Below are positions 1 through 9,423 of a stretch of 64,000 bases of DNA, one piece after another. A program made the translations under genes and the position numbers. This stretch comes from an uncultured Bacteroidales bacterium (GTDB taxonomy: Bacteria > Bacteroidota > Bacteroidia > Bacteroidales > Bacteroidaceae). Every line of letters begins with the position of its first letter. Within the stretch, counting starts at the first letter, position 1. The stretch lies in assembly GCA_902768125.1 (NCBI GenBank), contig CACXKA010000001.1, forward strand, positions 62,001 through 126,000, read 5' to 3'. The notes beneath the pieces are model-generated. The model was given only the letters and a program-made list of their open reading frames with translations, searched no databases and was not told the DNA's origin.

Positions 1-722
1 TGCAGCAGAAGTCGGCTGAGAGACGGCGGACGGGGCTGTTTGTGGTGGAAGGAAGACGTGAGGTGGAGCATTGCGTGGCAGCGGGGATGGAAGTGAAAGA
101 GCTGTTTGTGTGTGAGGAGATGGAAGCGTGGAATGGTGGTGCGGTGGCTACGAACATGACGGTGGTGACGAAGGATGTGTATGAGAAGATGGCGTACAGA
201 GGAGGAACGGAAGGTGTTGTGGCTGTGGTGAGAGGAAGAGAGCGTTGGTTGGAAGAACTGGAGTTGGGTGAGAATCCGCTGATTGTGGTGGTGGAGCGTG
301 TGGAGAAGCCTGGAAACCTGGGTGCGATTCTGCGGAGTGCGGATGCGGCTGGAGCTGATGCGGTGATTGTATGTGATGCATTGACCGACTTATACAACCC
401 CAACCTGATTCGCAGTTCGATTGGAGCGGTGTTCACGGTGCCTTGTGTGGTGTGTGAGAGTGAGGAGTGCATCCGCTTCCTGAAGGAGCATGACATACAG
501 ATTCTGACGGCGCAGTTGCAGGATTCCCATTTGTATTATGACACGGACATGAAACGTGGGACAGCGATTGTGATGGGAACGGAATCGACGGGACTGACAG
601 AGGTGTGGAGGAAGGCGGCTGATGCGCACATTAGGATTCCGATGCTGGGACGACTGGACTCGCTAAATGTGAGTGTGAGTGCGGCAGTGTTGCTGTTTGA
701 GGCGGTGAGACAGAGGAATTGA
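1..722 (+). CDS. TrmH/SpoU-family RNA 2'-O-methyltransferase (5' end outside window)
   Basis: The reading frame is open from the first bases (first full codon at 3) and reads QQKSAERRRTGLFVVEGRRE, so the start lies upstream of the window. The GLFVVEG...EV stretch is the usual N-terminal substrate-binding part of SpoU proteins. The SPOUT motifs follow: ERVEKPGNLGAILRSADAAG, then VMGTESTGL, then IPMLGRLDSLNVSVSAAVLL. These form the knotted SAM-binding site and the dimer interface. The family 2'-O-methylates ribose in rRNA or tRNA; the exact target cannot be read from sequence. An array of tandem heptamers starts at its stop codon. Confidence 0.92.
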   Translation, partial: QQKSAERRRTGLFVVEGRREVEHCVAAGMEVKELFVCEEMEAWNGGAVATNMTVVTKDVYEKMAYRGGTEGVVAVVRGRERWLEELELGENPLIVVVERVEKPGNLGAILRSADAAGADAVIVCDALTDLYNPNLIRSSIGAVFTVPCVVCESEECIRFLKEHDIQILTAQLQDSHLYYDTDMKRGTAIVMGTESTGLTEVWRKAADAHIRIPMLGRLDSLNVSVSAAVLLFEAVRQRN

Positions 723-748
723 CAGTTGACAATTGACAGTTGACAGTT
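721..748. repeat. Tandem heptamer array, 4 x GACAGTT
   Basis: Four head-to-tail heptamers (GACAGTT, GACAATT, GACAGTT, GACAGTT) begin within the stop codon of the methyltransferase gene. The reverse complement is a rotation of TCAACTG, the unit of the array at 15785. This is one of a family of period-7/8 arrays in the window. Confidence 0.85.
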
Positions 749-783
749 AGGGAAAAGAAATAACAATCTTAATACTAAGTGAT

Positions 784-3207
784 ATGAAAAAGTTTATCTG
801 GCTATGGGTGACGATGATGGTGGTGGGGACGATGTGTGCTCAGGAAGAGTATCACATCAGGAACTTTGGAAAGGACGATGAATTAAAGACGCGTGGCACC
901 ATACGTCTTACACAGATCAACGGATTTATGTGGATTGGCACGTCGGAGGGTTTCTTTGCCTTTGACGGTAATCACATGCACAAATACACTATTCCTGATG
1001 AGGACGGACTTGGCGGATGGTTCGGTTGCGTGACCTCGCTGGCAGCTGCTCCCGATAGTTCTTTGTGGGTAGGTTCGAGACGAGGCATCTATCATTTTTA
1101 CATGGATGAGGAGCGTCTGGAAAAGTTCACGGCAAAGGATCTTCCTGACAGTCCAGATGTGGCGCAACTGTTGTTTGACAAGGAAGGACACCTGTGGAGC
1201 ATCATGAACGGAAAGGTGTACAAAATTGACTTGAAGACGAAGAAGGTGGAATGTGTGGGCGAAGGCTTGGCATCGCCCAGATGCATGACACTGACGAAGA
1301 AGGGAACGATGTGGTTGGGAGACAATGAAGGCATCCTGTACCGCTACGATTCCCATACCCACCGTTTGCGTTCGTACAATGTGAAGCCCGAGAACGTGGA
1401 GTCGTTCACGGAAATTGTGAGTATCACGGAGATGAGAAACGGACAATTGGCATTGGTCAGTGTCAACGATGGTGTCGCCCTGTTCTCTCCTGAGAAATAC
1501 ACCTCGAAGATGCTGCTGACGCATGATGACGAGGGTGCCCGCATGGTGTCACACACCTCCGTCACACCTGATGGCGACAACCTCTGGATTGGAACTGAAC
1601 GAGGTGTGATCATCTACCGAATGCGAGATGGGCATGTGAAGGGCATCCGTCAATCGCGCCACTCTGTGAATTCGCTGTCGGACAACTCTGTTCACTCGCT
1701 ATATGTGGATCATGAGAATGGTGTGTGGGCAGGCACCTACTTTGGCGGAACGGACCGCATCAGCTTGTCACCACACAATTTCACCGTCCATATGCCAGAG
1801 GATGAAGATGTGGACGTGGTGCGTGAGATTCTCGGAGACCACTTCGAACATCTCTGGGTAGGCACAGAAGATGGCGGTCTTTACCTGTTCAACAGGGATG
1901 ATGGCTCCCTGCGTGAAGCCAATCTGGATTGGGGTGGGAACCCTCGTCCGTTCAATGTGCAGGGAATGGCGCTGATTGATGACGACCTGTGGGTATCAAG
2001 CATCACGAATGGCATCTATGTGATAGACACGAGGACCATGAGTCTGAAACACCGATACGAGAAGACGAACAACACCAAACAGGGGCAGATGATTGGCGCA
2101 AAAAGCTTGTGCTACCAGAACGGTACCCTCTTTGCCGGCACAGGACGAGGCGTTTTCATCTTCGACAAGGAGAAAGGAGAGTTCAATCTTTTACCCGAAA
2201 CAAGTGGTGTGTATGCACAACGCCTCTATGGCGACCGTCACGGGAATGTGTGGGTGGCATCGTTTGACAAGGGTCTGTGGAAGATTCAGCAGGAGAAGGA
2301 CGGAAAATGGAAGGCAAATAAGAGCAAATTCGACTACAACTGTGTCTTTAGTGTGTTTGAAGATTCACGAGGACTTTACTGGGTGGGTACCGACCTGCTT
2401 GGTCTGATGACCTACGACGACAGGACGGGCCAGACAGAGCGGATGACGATGTCGGAGCAACTCATGCAAGAAACGGTGACAAACATTATAGAGGACACGC
2501 ATCACCGTCTGTGGATCAACACATTTAACGGACTCTACGCCTACAACATCGGCAAGAAGGTCATCAACCACGTGACGATAGCAAACGGATTGCCTACACC
2601 TTATCTCAACTATGCATCAGGCTATGTGGATGAAGACGGCGTCGTGTATATTGGCACATACAAGGGAATGATTTCCTTCAATCCTGCCTCATTCATCATG
2701 TCAAGAGACCGCTTGAAGCCATACTTCTTGAATCTCTATGTGAACGGACAACATATCCTGCCGAACGACGAGACGGGCATCCTGAAGAATACATTATTCA
2801 TGACGAAGGAAATCACGTTGGCTCGTGACCAGAACACCTTCACCATCTACTATGCCGTTCCTTCTTACCGAAGTGGTGAAATCGTGTGGTACCGCTATCG
2901 TCTGAATCCAGATGAGCCTTGGGTGGTGACAGACAACGCACAACCCATCCAGTTGTCCAACCTCTCGGCAGGTACTTTCCGAATCACCTTACAGGCAAGC
3001 TTCAACCCTGAACGTTGGGAGGGTGAAGCCGCTGTGCTTGTCGTCACCGTGAAACCACCTGTATGGCTGAGTCCGTATGCCTTTATCAGCTACGCATTGG
3101 TCATCATCTTGCTGGTGATTGGCATCATGTCTCTCATCAAGAAGAAAGTCCTCATCAAAACACCCACAACTAACACCCCCGAAGTAGAGCAAAAGAGAGA
3201 AGAATGA
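784..3207 (+). CDS. Orphan HTCS-type periplasmic sensor without kinase domain
   Basis: The 807-residue protein has a signal peptide (residues 1-19, ending MCAQ). Repeated propeller blades of the two-component-regulator type follow, with motifs such as LWVGSRRGIYHF, LWVGTEDGGLYLF and YWVGTDLLGLMTYD. Next is a Y_Y_Y-like domain (about 665-760) and one membrane helix (PYAFISYALVIILLVIGIMS). It ends about 25 residues after the membrane helix (KKKVLIKTPTTN...). In normal hybrid two-component systems this point is followed by HisKA, HATPase, REC and AraC domains; all are absent. It probably senses an oligosaccharide in the periplasm. The stop overlaps the next start by 4 nt (ATGA), so the two genes are translationally coupled. 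The missing output half resembles the protein encoded at 7927-9297. Confidence 0.85.
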   Translation: MKKFIWLWVTMMVVGTMCAQEEYHIRNFGKDDELKTRGTIRLTQINGFMWIGTSEGFFAFDGNHMHKYTIPDEDGLGGWFGCVTSLAAAPDSSLWVGSRRGIYHFYMDEERLEKFTAKDLPDSPDVAQLLFDKEGHLWSIMNGKVYKIDLKTKKVECVGEGLASPRCMTLTKKGTMWLGDNEGILYRYDSHTHRLRSYNVKPENVESFTEIVSITEMRNGQLALVSVNDGVALFSPEKYTSKMLLTHDDEGARMVSHTSVTPDGDNLWIGTERGVIIYRMRDGHVKGIRQSRHSVNSLSDNSVHSLYVDHENGVWAGTYFGGTDRISLSPHNFTVHMPEDEDVDVVREILGDHFEHLWVGTEDGGLYLFNRDDGSLREANLDWGGNPRPFNVQGMALIDDDLWVSSITNGIYVIDTRTMSLKHRYEKTNNTKQGQMIGAKSLCYQNGTLFAGTGRGVFIFDKEKGEFNLLPETSGVYAQRLYGDRHGNVWVASFDKGLWKIQQEKDGKWKANKSKFDYNCVFSVFEDSRGLYWVGTDLLGLMTYDDRTGQTERMTMSEQLMQETVTNIIEDTHHRLWINTFNGLYAYNIGKKVINHVTIANGLPTPYLNYASGYVDEDGVVYIGTYKGMISFNPASFIMSRDRLKPYFLNLYVNGQHILPNDETGILKNTLFMTKEITLARDQNTFTIYYAVPSYRSGEIVWYRYRLNPDEPWVVTDNAQPIQLSNLSAGTFRITLQASFNPERWEGEAAVLVVTVKPPVWLSPYAFISYALVIILLVIGIMSLIKKKVLIKTPTTNTPEVEQKREE

Positions 3208-4748
3208 TTAAAAAGATAATGATGATGACAGTGTTGCTGACGGCAACGCTGAACATGGGGGCGCAAGAAGATGATTTCGAGATGCGTGGACGCATTGAGA
3301 ATGTGACTGAGCATGCTGAGTTACCTTCCGATGGAAAGGTACGAAGAATCGGTTCCACCGCCACAGCACCGCTGACCTGCATGGGTTCACCTAAAGTGCC
3401 TGTGATTCTGGTGCAGTTTGACGACAAACCATTTACTGTTGGTGAGAATGACGAAACCATCAATCAAGTATATCAGGATTTCTTCAACGCTGGAGAGGGC
3501 ATCTCTCCCGGCACTTCCACTTGTTCTGTGAAGGAATATTTCCGTACGCAGTCAGGTTCGCAATTCATTCCCGAATATGACATCATCGGTCCTGTGACTC
3601 TCTCCAGAAGTTACACCTATTATGGTGAAGACAGCGGAAGTTCGAAGGACATCCACATCAACGACTTCTTCAAGGAGGCTTGTCGGTTAGCAACACAAAA
3701 AGAGGTGGATTGGCAGAAATATGACAACGACGAAAATGGAGTGGTGGATTTTGTTTTCTTCATCTACGCAGGACATGGTCAGAATCAGAAAGGGACGGAA
3801 TCAACCATTATCTGGCCAAAGGAAAGTGCTTCGACTTTCGTGGTGGAAAACGATGAAGGCACAATCCGTTTTGGTGCCTATGGATGCACCAATGAAATGT
3901 ATAAGGGGAGCCAAGATGGCATTGGAGCATGTGTGCATGAGATGTGTCACGGATTGGGACTTCCTGATGTCTACGACTACAACTACAAGTCGTATGGGAT
4001 GGACTACTGGGACCTGATGGACGCAGGATGCTATAAGATACTCGGTCGTATGCCCATAGGACTCTCTGCCTACGAACTGGATTTCCTCGGATGGAGAAAA
4101 CTGGTGGAACTGGATCCTGAAACAGCTTACAGCCTGACGCTCGATCCGCTGGAGAAGGAGGGTTTGGGATATAAGGTGGTGAACAAAGCAAACCCCGATG
4201 AGTACTTCATCTTGGAAAACCGGCAAGACATTGGGCAAGACCAGTATATTGGCTATGCCCTCAAGACTATGTGTGACACTTATGGAGCTAACCACGGGCT
4301 GATGATTAGCCACGTGAACTACAAGCAATCGGTGTGGAACAACAATACGGTGAACACACAAAGTGCGGATAATCAGCATATGACGATTGTGCCTGCCGAC
4401 GGGGAACTCATCCCTTCCCAAAACGAAAACAGCTCAGCATGGGCAAAGTCACAACATGGTGACCTCTATCCAGGCGAAAACAACGTGACGGAAATGACTT
4501 CATACGCTGTATTCACGGGGGAGACACTTGGGCAGACCATTAACAACATTGTGGAGCACGAGGATGGCACCATCACCGTAGACATCAACGGAGGAGCTAA
4601 AATTGAGCCAGAGCCGGAACCTGAACCCGAGCCAGAACCCGAGCCAGAGCCAGAACCCGAACCCGAACCAGAGCCTGAGCCTGAACCTGAGCCTGAACCT
4701 GAGCCAATAGTTCCTCTCACAGAACCTGATATTCCAGAGATTTCCTAA
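3204..4748 (+). CDS. Secreted M6-family metalloprotease with C-terminal Glu-Pro repeat
   Basis: The 514-residue protein starts with a signal peptide ending NMGAQ. The zinc motif is HEMCHGLGLPD: His245, Glu246, His249 and Asp255 fit the HExxHxxGxxD pattern of immune-inhibitor-A (M6) proteases. Supporting family sequences are DFVFFIYAGHGQ and the following DYWDLMDAG. Residues 468-501 are 17 Glu-Pro dipeptides, followed by a short tail IVPLTEPDIPEIS. The start codon overlaps the upstream sensor gene by 4 nt. It likely acts outside the cell or on the surface. No YDLQGR-type tail is present; the EP stretch may act as a wall- or membrane-spanning spacer (inference). Confidence 0.9.
   Translation: MIKKIMMMTVLLTATLNMGAQEDDFEMRGRIENVTEHAELPSDGKVRRIGSTATAPLTCMGSPKVPVILVQFDDKPFTVGENDETINQVYQDFFNAGEGISPGTSTCSVKEYFRTQSGSQFIPEYDIIGPVTLSRSYTYYGEDSGSSKDIHINDFFKEACRLATQKEVDWQKYDNDENGVVDFVFFIYAGHGQNQKGTESTIIWPKESASTFVVENDEGTIRFGAYGCTNEMYKGSQDGIGACVHEMCHGLGLPDVYDYNYKSYGMDYWDLMDAGCYKILGRMPIGLSAYELDFLGWRKLVELDPETAYSLTLDPLEKEGLGYKVVNKANPDEYFILENRQDIGQDQYIGYALKTMCDTYGANHGLMISHVNYKQSVWNNNTVNTQSADNQHMTIVPADGELIPSQNENSSAWAKSQHGDLYPGENNVTEMTSYAVFTGETLGQTINNIVEHEDGTITVDINGGAKIEPEPEPEPEPEPEPEPEPEPEPEPEPEPEPEPEPIVPLTEPDIPEIS
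4605..4706 (+). repeat. In-frame hexanucleotide repeat coding 17 Glu-Pro dipeptides
   Basis: There are seventeen GAR-CCN units. Both Glu codons and all four Pro codons are used in irregular order. The DNA is therefore much less regular than the peptide, which argues for selection on the peptide rather than very recent slippage. Confidence 0.95.
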
Positions 4749-4768
4749 AAAGAAATAGCATAAAAGGG

Positions 4769-4812
4769 GCAGACCCAATGAAGTGCCGTTATGGCAACTT
4801 CGTTGGGTCTGC
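4769..4812. terminator. Bidirectional stem-loop between convergent genes
   Basis: The left arm (4769-4787, GCAGACCCAATGAAGTGCC) pairs with 4793-4812 (GGCAACTTCGTTGGGTCTGC), with one bulge and one wobble. It covers the stop codon of the minus-strand GH67 gene and follows the M6 protease stop by 20 nt, so it probably ends both transcripts. Confidence 0.75.
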
Positions 4813-6615
4813 TGCTGTATAGTTGTCCATACGCAGATGGTAGTTCATCACCTGCTCCAACGTGAAGTGGAAAGCAGGACTGTCTGGTGGTAACGGACGG
4901 TGAGAGAACGTCTGGAAATAAAGGAGACAGGCATCTCGCCACCATTGCGCATCCTTTGCCTGACGCTGGAAACGCCACAACTGTTCTTCATACTGCTCAG
5001 CAGGAACGTAAGGTTTCATTGCCTCCCAAGTCTTCACGAACTCGTTTGCCTGACGCACGCCCCTATCATAGGTGTAGCAGAGATGATCCCAAAAAGACAA
5101 TCCGTTGCTCATCGTCTGATCCCAAGGTACATGATGGAACCACAGAAGCAAGTTCTCAGGACAGGTTTCCATATTATTATATAATGTACGCAAAGGCTCA
5201 GGATACTGACTCACATTGTTGGAACCCACATTGCCAGCCAGACAAGGCTCCTCATGGTCAGAACGGTTGAATCCAATACCAATGGTATCAACACGATGGT
5301 AGAAACGAGGCAACCAGTCTTCACGAGAGCCACGAGGAGCATACCAAGGTTCTGGACCATAATGGTGTCCACCTGCGAAGATGTGGTGCAATCCCAGTGG
5401 CATCATATAATCCACCACTGCCTCACGGCTTCTCATAAGAAGCTGAGTCATCGGACGAATAAAGTCGTCATTCTCCGTTTTATAGTAGTCACGAAGGAAA
5501 TCCGAAGCAATCGTCTTGGACGAAACAGTCACGTCATTTGCCAACCGACCAAAGGCATACCAGTTCGCCATTGCGAGATCGTTGGCTGTCCAGTTAGGGC
5601 TGTCACCGATGTTGGCAACACCAGCGATACCCACAAAATTGGGATAGCGGGAAAGGACGGGATTCTTCGAAGCATCAGGCTTGTCCATGATGCTCAAGGT
5701 GTTAAAGAATTCACGCCACATAGGAGCCAAGAAACAAGTGTGGATGCTCTCACCCGTATATTCCTGAGTAATCTGGAACTCCACCATCATCTTGGTCTTT
5801 TTCAGACCGAAGAAAAGAGGTGAAACAGGTTCACGAGGTTGGAAATCCACAGGACCATTCTTAATCTGGATAATCACATTGTCGGCAAATTGTCCATCGA
5901 AGTGGATGAACTCTTCGTATGCCTGATTGGCACGGTCTCCCTCATAAGCACGCTGAGCTGCACTCTTCTGAGCATCACCAGGTCCCTTTGCCGAATACAC
6001 GAAAGCGCGCCACATCACGATACCCTTATAAGGCTTCAACGCTTCTGCCAACATATTGGCACCGTCCACATGCGTGCGTCCATAATCCATCGGACCCGGT
6101 TCTCCCTCACTATTGGCTTTCACCAAGAAACCACCAAAGTCGGGAATGAGACGATAAATCTCCTTCACCTTCTTTTGCCACCACTGGGGCACACGAGGAT
6201 CCAGCGGGTCAGCTGTGTCAAGGTCACCCAACGCCTTGGGAGAGGCGAAATTGACAGAGAGGTACACTTTGACGCCATAGGGACGTAACACGTCAGCAAT
6301 CTTGGCGGTCTTTTTCAGCATATCCGTAGAGAGCGCAAGTGGTTTGGCGTTCACGTTGTTGAGCACTGTTCCATTGATACCATACTCCTTGTTGATACGA
6401 CCATACTCCTCATAACGGGCTTTCAGCGCCTTGGGCATCGCACCTTTGTCGGCAGGAATCTCCTCCCACTTCCAGATGGAGCGACCAGCAAAGCCACGTT
6501 CAACAGTACCATCGGGGTTGTCCCAATGATTGAGTAATCGTAATTCAAAGTCCTGTGCAAACACCACGTTGCACAACAGGAACAGGAAACTGATCAAAAG
6601 TGTTTTCTTTGTCAT
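4789..6615 (-). CDS. GH67 alpha-glucuronidase lacking the N-terminal domain
   Basis: GH67 enzymes release (4-O-methyl)glucuronic acid from the non-reducing end of xylo-oligosaccharides. The start at 6615 was chosen because it opens a clean signal peptide (MTKKTLLISFLFLLCNVVFA); a longer frame would run into the dehydrogenase gene. Hallmarks are RLLNHWDNPDGTVERGFAGR, KANSEGEPGP (Glu170, expected acid), NGPVDFQPREP (Asp257) and ITQEYTG (Glu285). The last two are 28 residues apart, as in characterised enzymes. At 608 residues it lacks roughly 120 residues: the catalytic part begins directly after the signal peptide, without the usual GH67 N-terminal domain. It lies 16 nt downstream of the dehydrogenase, in an apparent operon. 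Confidence 0.92.
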   Translation of the reverse strand: MTKKTLLISFLFLLCNVVFAQDFELRLLNHWDNPDGTVERGFAGRSIWKWEEIPADKGAMPKALKARYEEYGRINKEYGINGTVLNNVNAKPLALSTDMLKKTAKIADVLRPYGVKVYLSVNFASPKALGDLDTADPLDPRVPQWWQKKVKEIYRLIPDFGGFLVKANSEGEPGPMDYGRTHVDGANMLAEALKPYKGIVMWRAFVYSAKGPGDAQKSAAQRAYEGDRANQAYEEFIHFDGQFADNVIIQIKNGPVDFQPREPVSPLFFGLKKTKMMVEFQITQEYTGESIHTCFLAPMWREFFNTLSIMDKPDASKNPVLSRYPNFVGIAGVANIGDSPNWTANDLAMANWYAFGRLANDVTVSSKTIASDFLRDYYKTENDDFIRPMTQLLMRSREAVVDYMMPLGLHHIFAGGHHYGPEPWYAPRGSREDWLPRFYHRVDTIGIGFNRSDHEEPCLAGNVGSNNVSQYPEPLRTLYNNMETCPENLLLWFHHVPWDQTMSNGLSFWDHLCYTYDRGVRQANEFVKTWEAMKPYVPAEQYEEQLWRFQRQAKDAQWWRDACLLYFQTFSHRPLPPDSPAFHFTLEQVMNYHLRMDNYTAADPTKLP

Positions 6616-6631
6616 AAGTGTTGGTGAGCTT

Positions 6632-7906
6632 TTAGTCACGACGGAAGATGTCGCGGGTATATACTTTATCTTGTACATCATCGAGGCAGGTGTCGTAGCG
6701 GTTGGCAATAATCGCTTGAGCTTGTGCCTTGAAGCGTTCAAGGTCATTGACCACCTTCGAACCAAAGAAGGTCGTACCGTCTTCCAGCGTAGGCTCGTAG
6801 ATGATGACGGTGGCACCCTTTGCCTTGATACGTTTCATGATGCCCTGAATGGATGACTGGCGGAAGTTGTCGGAATTGCTCTTCATCGTCAGACGGAACA
6901 CACCAATCACCACTTCCTTCTCCGTTTCCTGATTCCAACGGATTCGGTTGGTGTAGCTGTAATAACCTGCCATTTGCAGCACTCTGTCGGCAATGAAGTC
7001 CTTGCGAGTACGGTTACTCTCCACGATGGCAGTCATCATCTGCTGTGGTACATCCTGATAGTTGGCAAGAAGCTGCTTCGTGTCCTTTGGCAGACAGTAT
7101 CCTCCATAACCGAAGGAAGGATTGTTGTAATGGGTACCAATACGAGGATCGAGACCCACACCCTGAATGATAGCTTGTGAATCCAAGCCTTTCACCTCTG
7201 CATAAGTGTCCAATTCGTTGAAGTAGCTGACACGCAACGCCAGATAGGTGTTGGCAAACAGCTTCACCGCTTCTGCCTCCGTCAAACCCATGTAGAGCAC
7301 GTCAATGTTCTCCTTCTCTGCTCCTTCCTGCAAGAGGGCGGCAAAGGTCTGTGCTGCCTCTCTCAGTTCGTCGGCATACTTCACTTCGATACGCTTGGGC
7401 GAACCCACGATGATGCGAGAAGGGAACAGGTTATCGTACAACGCTTTGCTCTCACGCAGGAACTCAGGCGAGAACAAGAGTCGCATCGCATAGCCATATT
7501 TCTTATAGAGACTTTCCGTGTAGCCTACAGGAATGGTGGATTTAATCACCATCACGGCATCAGGATTCACCTCCAGCACCAAATCAATGACCTCTTCCAC
7601 GTGGGAGGTGTCGAAATAGTTCTTCACAGGGTCATAGTTCGTCGGAGCAGCAATCACCACAAAGTCCGCATCAGCGTAGGCTTTCCTCCCATCGAGGGTT
7701 GCCGTCAGGTTCAAGTTCTTCTCCGCCAGATACTTCTCGATATACTCATCCTGAATGGGTGACTTGTGATTGTTGATCATATCCACCTTCTCAGGAATCA
7801 CATCCACAGCAGTCACCTGATGATGCTGCGCTAACAAAGTGGCAATGCTCAGACCCACATATCCGGTTCCTGCCACTGCCACTTGGATGTCCTTAAACTG
7901 TCTCAT
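6632..7906 (-). CDS. UDP-glucose/nucleotide-sugar 6-dehydrogenase
   Basis: The 424-residue cytosolic enzyme has an N-terminal NAD-binding Rossmann motif ([12 protein letters not shown]), the middle-domain [11 protein letters not shown] stretch and the catalytic cysteine motif [15 protein letters not shown] (Cys271). The family oxidises UDP-glucose to UDP-glucuronate with two NAD+; other UDP-hexoses are possible substrates. It sits 20 nt after the REC-AraC gene and 16 nt before GH67 on the same strand. A biosynthetic enzyme inside a glucuronidase cluster is unusual. It may feed capsule synthesis, or the grouping may be by regulon. Confidence 0.9.
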   Translation of the reverse strand: MRQFKDIQVAVAGTGYVGLSIATLLAQHHQVTAVDVIPEKVDMINNHKSPIQDEYIEKYLAEKNLNLTATLDGRKAYADADFVVIAAPTNYDPVKNYFDTSHVEEVIDLVLEVNPDAVMVIKSTIPVGYTESLYKKYGYAMRLLFSPEFLRESKALYDNLFPSRIIVGSPKRIEVKYADELREAAQTFAALLQEGAEKENIDVLYMGLTEAEAVKLFANTYLALRVSYFNELDTYAEVKGLDSQAIIQGVGLDPRIGTHYNNPSFGYGGYCLPKDTKQLLANYQDVPQQMMTAIVESNRTRKDFIADRVLQMAGYYSYTNRIRWNQETEKEVVIGVFRLTMKSNSDNFRQSSIQGIMKRIKAKGATVIIYEPTLEDGTTFFGSKVVNDLERFKAQAQAIIANRYDTCLDDVQDKVYTRDIFRRD

Positions 7907-7926
7907 TCTTTTCTCTATTGTTTGAT

Positions 7927-9297
7927 CTATTCAGTCTCTTTATTCTGCTGCTCCTCACGGTATTTCTTGCTATACTCCGAAGGCGACATTCCATATTCAG
8001 CCTTGAAGTTCTCCGTGAATCGCTTCGGATTGGCATAGCCCAACTCTGCAGCAATATCCGAAATCGGCATCATCGACTGCTCCAGATACTGCTTGCCACG
8101 CTTCAGGCGAATCGTGCGGATAAACTCAGCAGGACCCTTGCCCGTGATGTTGATGAGCTTCTTGTACAGATACGTGCGGCTAAGCGACAACTCCTGTCCC
8201 AACACCTCCACAGAGAATTCCGTGTCGGACATATGCTCCTCACAAATCTTGATGGCACGCTGGATGAACTGTTCATCCACAGAGGTGATGGTGATTTCGC
8301 TGGGCGCCACATCCATCTTCTCACGGAACTGACGCTGACGGTTCTCACGTTTCTCAATGAACTTCTTCACTCTCAGACGAAGCATTTCCACATTGAACGG
8401 CTTCGTGATGTAGTCATCGGCACCCAGACGGAGACCTTCCACCTCCACTTGGTCACCCCGACGACCTGTCAACAGAATCACTGGAATATGCGACCATTTC
8501 AAGTCGGTCTTGATGCGTTTGCAGAGTTCCAGACCATCCATCTTCGGCATATTCACGTCACTCACCACAAGATCGATATTGTCATTCTCCTCCAGACGTT
8601 CCAATGCCACCTCACCATTGCTTGCTGTGAGGACATTATATTCACCACGGAAGTAATCATGCACGAAACGACACATATCAGGGCTATCGTCCACTATCAG
8701 CATCGTGAAACGCTTCTCCTGCTCTCCCTCGGGTGCTACCACATTCTCGTGGCTCGAAGCGACTTTCGCCACATTGCTGTCATCAATTCCCACCATCTTG
8801 GCATCACTACCCTTCTCCTCATTCTTCACCAAAGGCTTGGGGGCAGGAGCCGTCATCTGCGTCATCACAGCATCCACAGGCACCAACGAAGGAACCACAT
8901 TACCCTTCATGCCTGTAGGCAACATATTCACCTGATGCAACAAAAGTTGTGCATTTCTCAAAATCATTTGGATACTTACCCGCAACTCATCCGTCAATGG
9001 TTCTGCTGCCAATTGCTGCAGCGGACTAATGATCAACGTGATGGGCGTAAGCAAATCTCTGCTCACGCCACTCAGCACGCCCTGTTTCGTTTCTTCCAGT
9101 TCGTTTCGATGCTCCAAACGCATCTTTTGTATCTCTGCCTGCATCTTGTTGCGTTCGCGTGTCAGCACCATCCGACAAATCGCATAAGCCACCACAGCCA
9201 CTAGCAACACACCAAACAAAACAGCCCAGATGACGCCCTGTGAAAAGAGTCCGGCGCTATCTGCTGTCACTGCTTCCGCTACCAAAATGTTTCCCAT
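7927..9297 (-). CDS. Membrane-anchored REC-AraC regulator with dead, ATPase-less kinase remnant
   Basis: The 456-residue protein has a short extracytoplasmic N-terminus, one membrane helix (about 21-43) and a coiled coil (45-75). A HisKA remnant follows ([20 protein letters not shown]), in which Arg80 replaces the phosphorylatable His of the usual SHExRTPLTLI. No HATPase domain follows, only a linker of about 60 residues. The receiver domain is complete (IVDD, Asp247, Thr277, Lys299) and a C-terminal AraC helix-turn-helix is present. This is the cytoplasmic half of a hybrid two-component system without its sensor or its kinase. It is followed by the dehydrogenase and GH67 genes, and GH115 lies upstream on the same strand, so it probably regulates this cluster. 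Confidence 0.88.
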   Translation of the reverse strand: MGNILVAEAVTADSAGLFSQGVIWAVLFGVLLVAVVAYAICRMVLTRERNKMQAEIQKMRLEHRNELEETKQGVLSGVSRDLLTPITLIISPLQQLAAEPLTDELRVSIQMILRNAQLLLHQVNMLPTGMKGNVVPSLVPVDAVMTQMTAPAPKPLVKNEEKGSDAKMVGIDDSNVAKVASSHENVVAPEGEQEKRFTMLIVDDSPDMCRFVHDYFRGEYNVLTASNGEVALERLEENDNIDLVVSDVNMPKMDGLELCKRIKTDLKWSHIPVILLTGRRGDQVEVEGLRLGADDYITKPFNVEMLRLRVKKFIEKRENRQRQFREKMDVAPSEITITSVDEQFIQRAIKICEEHMSDTEFSVEVLGQELSLSRTYLYKKLINITGKGPAEFIRTIRLKRGKQYLEQSMMPISDIAAELGYANPKRFTENFKAEYGMSPSEYSKKYREEQQNKETE

Positions 9298-9326
9298 TTA
9301 CGAATTCATTATGACTTTTGATGATG

Positions 9327-9334
9327 CAAAATTA
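9327..9334 (-). promoter_or_regulatory. Bacteroidota -7 box for the REC-AraC operon
   Basis: The minus strand reads TAATTTTG followed by CA, matching TAnnTTTG, 29 bases before the start codon. The 126-nt gap between GH115 and this gene otherwise holds only AT-rich sequence. Confidence 0.6.
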
Positions 9335-9423
9335 GTAAAAATAATCCATTTCAAGCATTTTTACCTCTTTTTTTTCATCATCAAGGCGGCAGAAGCTGGT
9401 TTTGTTTCCAAAAAGGGATAATT

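Noticed and set aside
3204-4748. M6 protease considered truncated by repeat slippage, losing a C-terminal domain
   Set aside because: Only about 40 nt separate its stop from the convergent gene's end, and no continuation of a domain is visible in any frame.
7918-9204. 428-codon plus-strand frame opposite the REC-AraC gene
   Set aside because: It is His/Leu-rich with no domain, promoter or signal, and mirrors the codon pattern of the clear minus-strand regulator.
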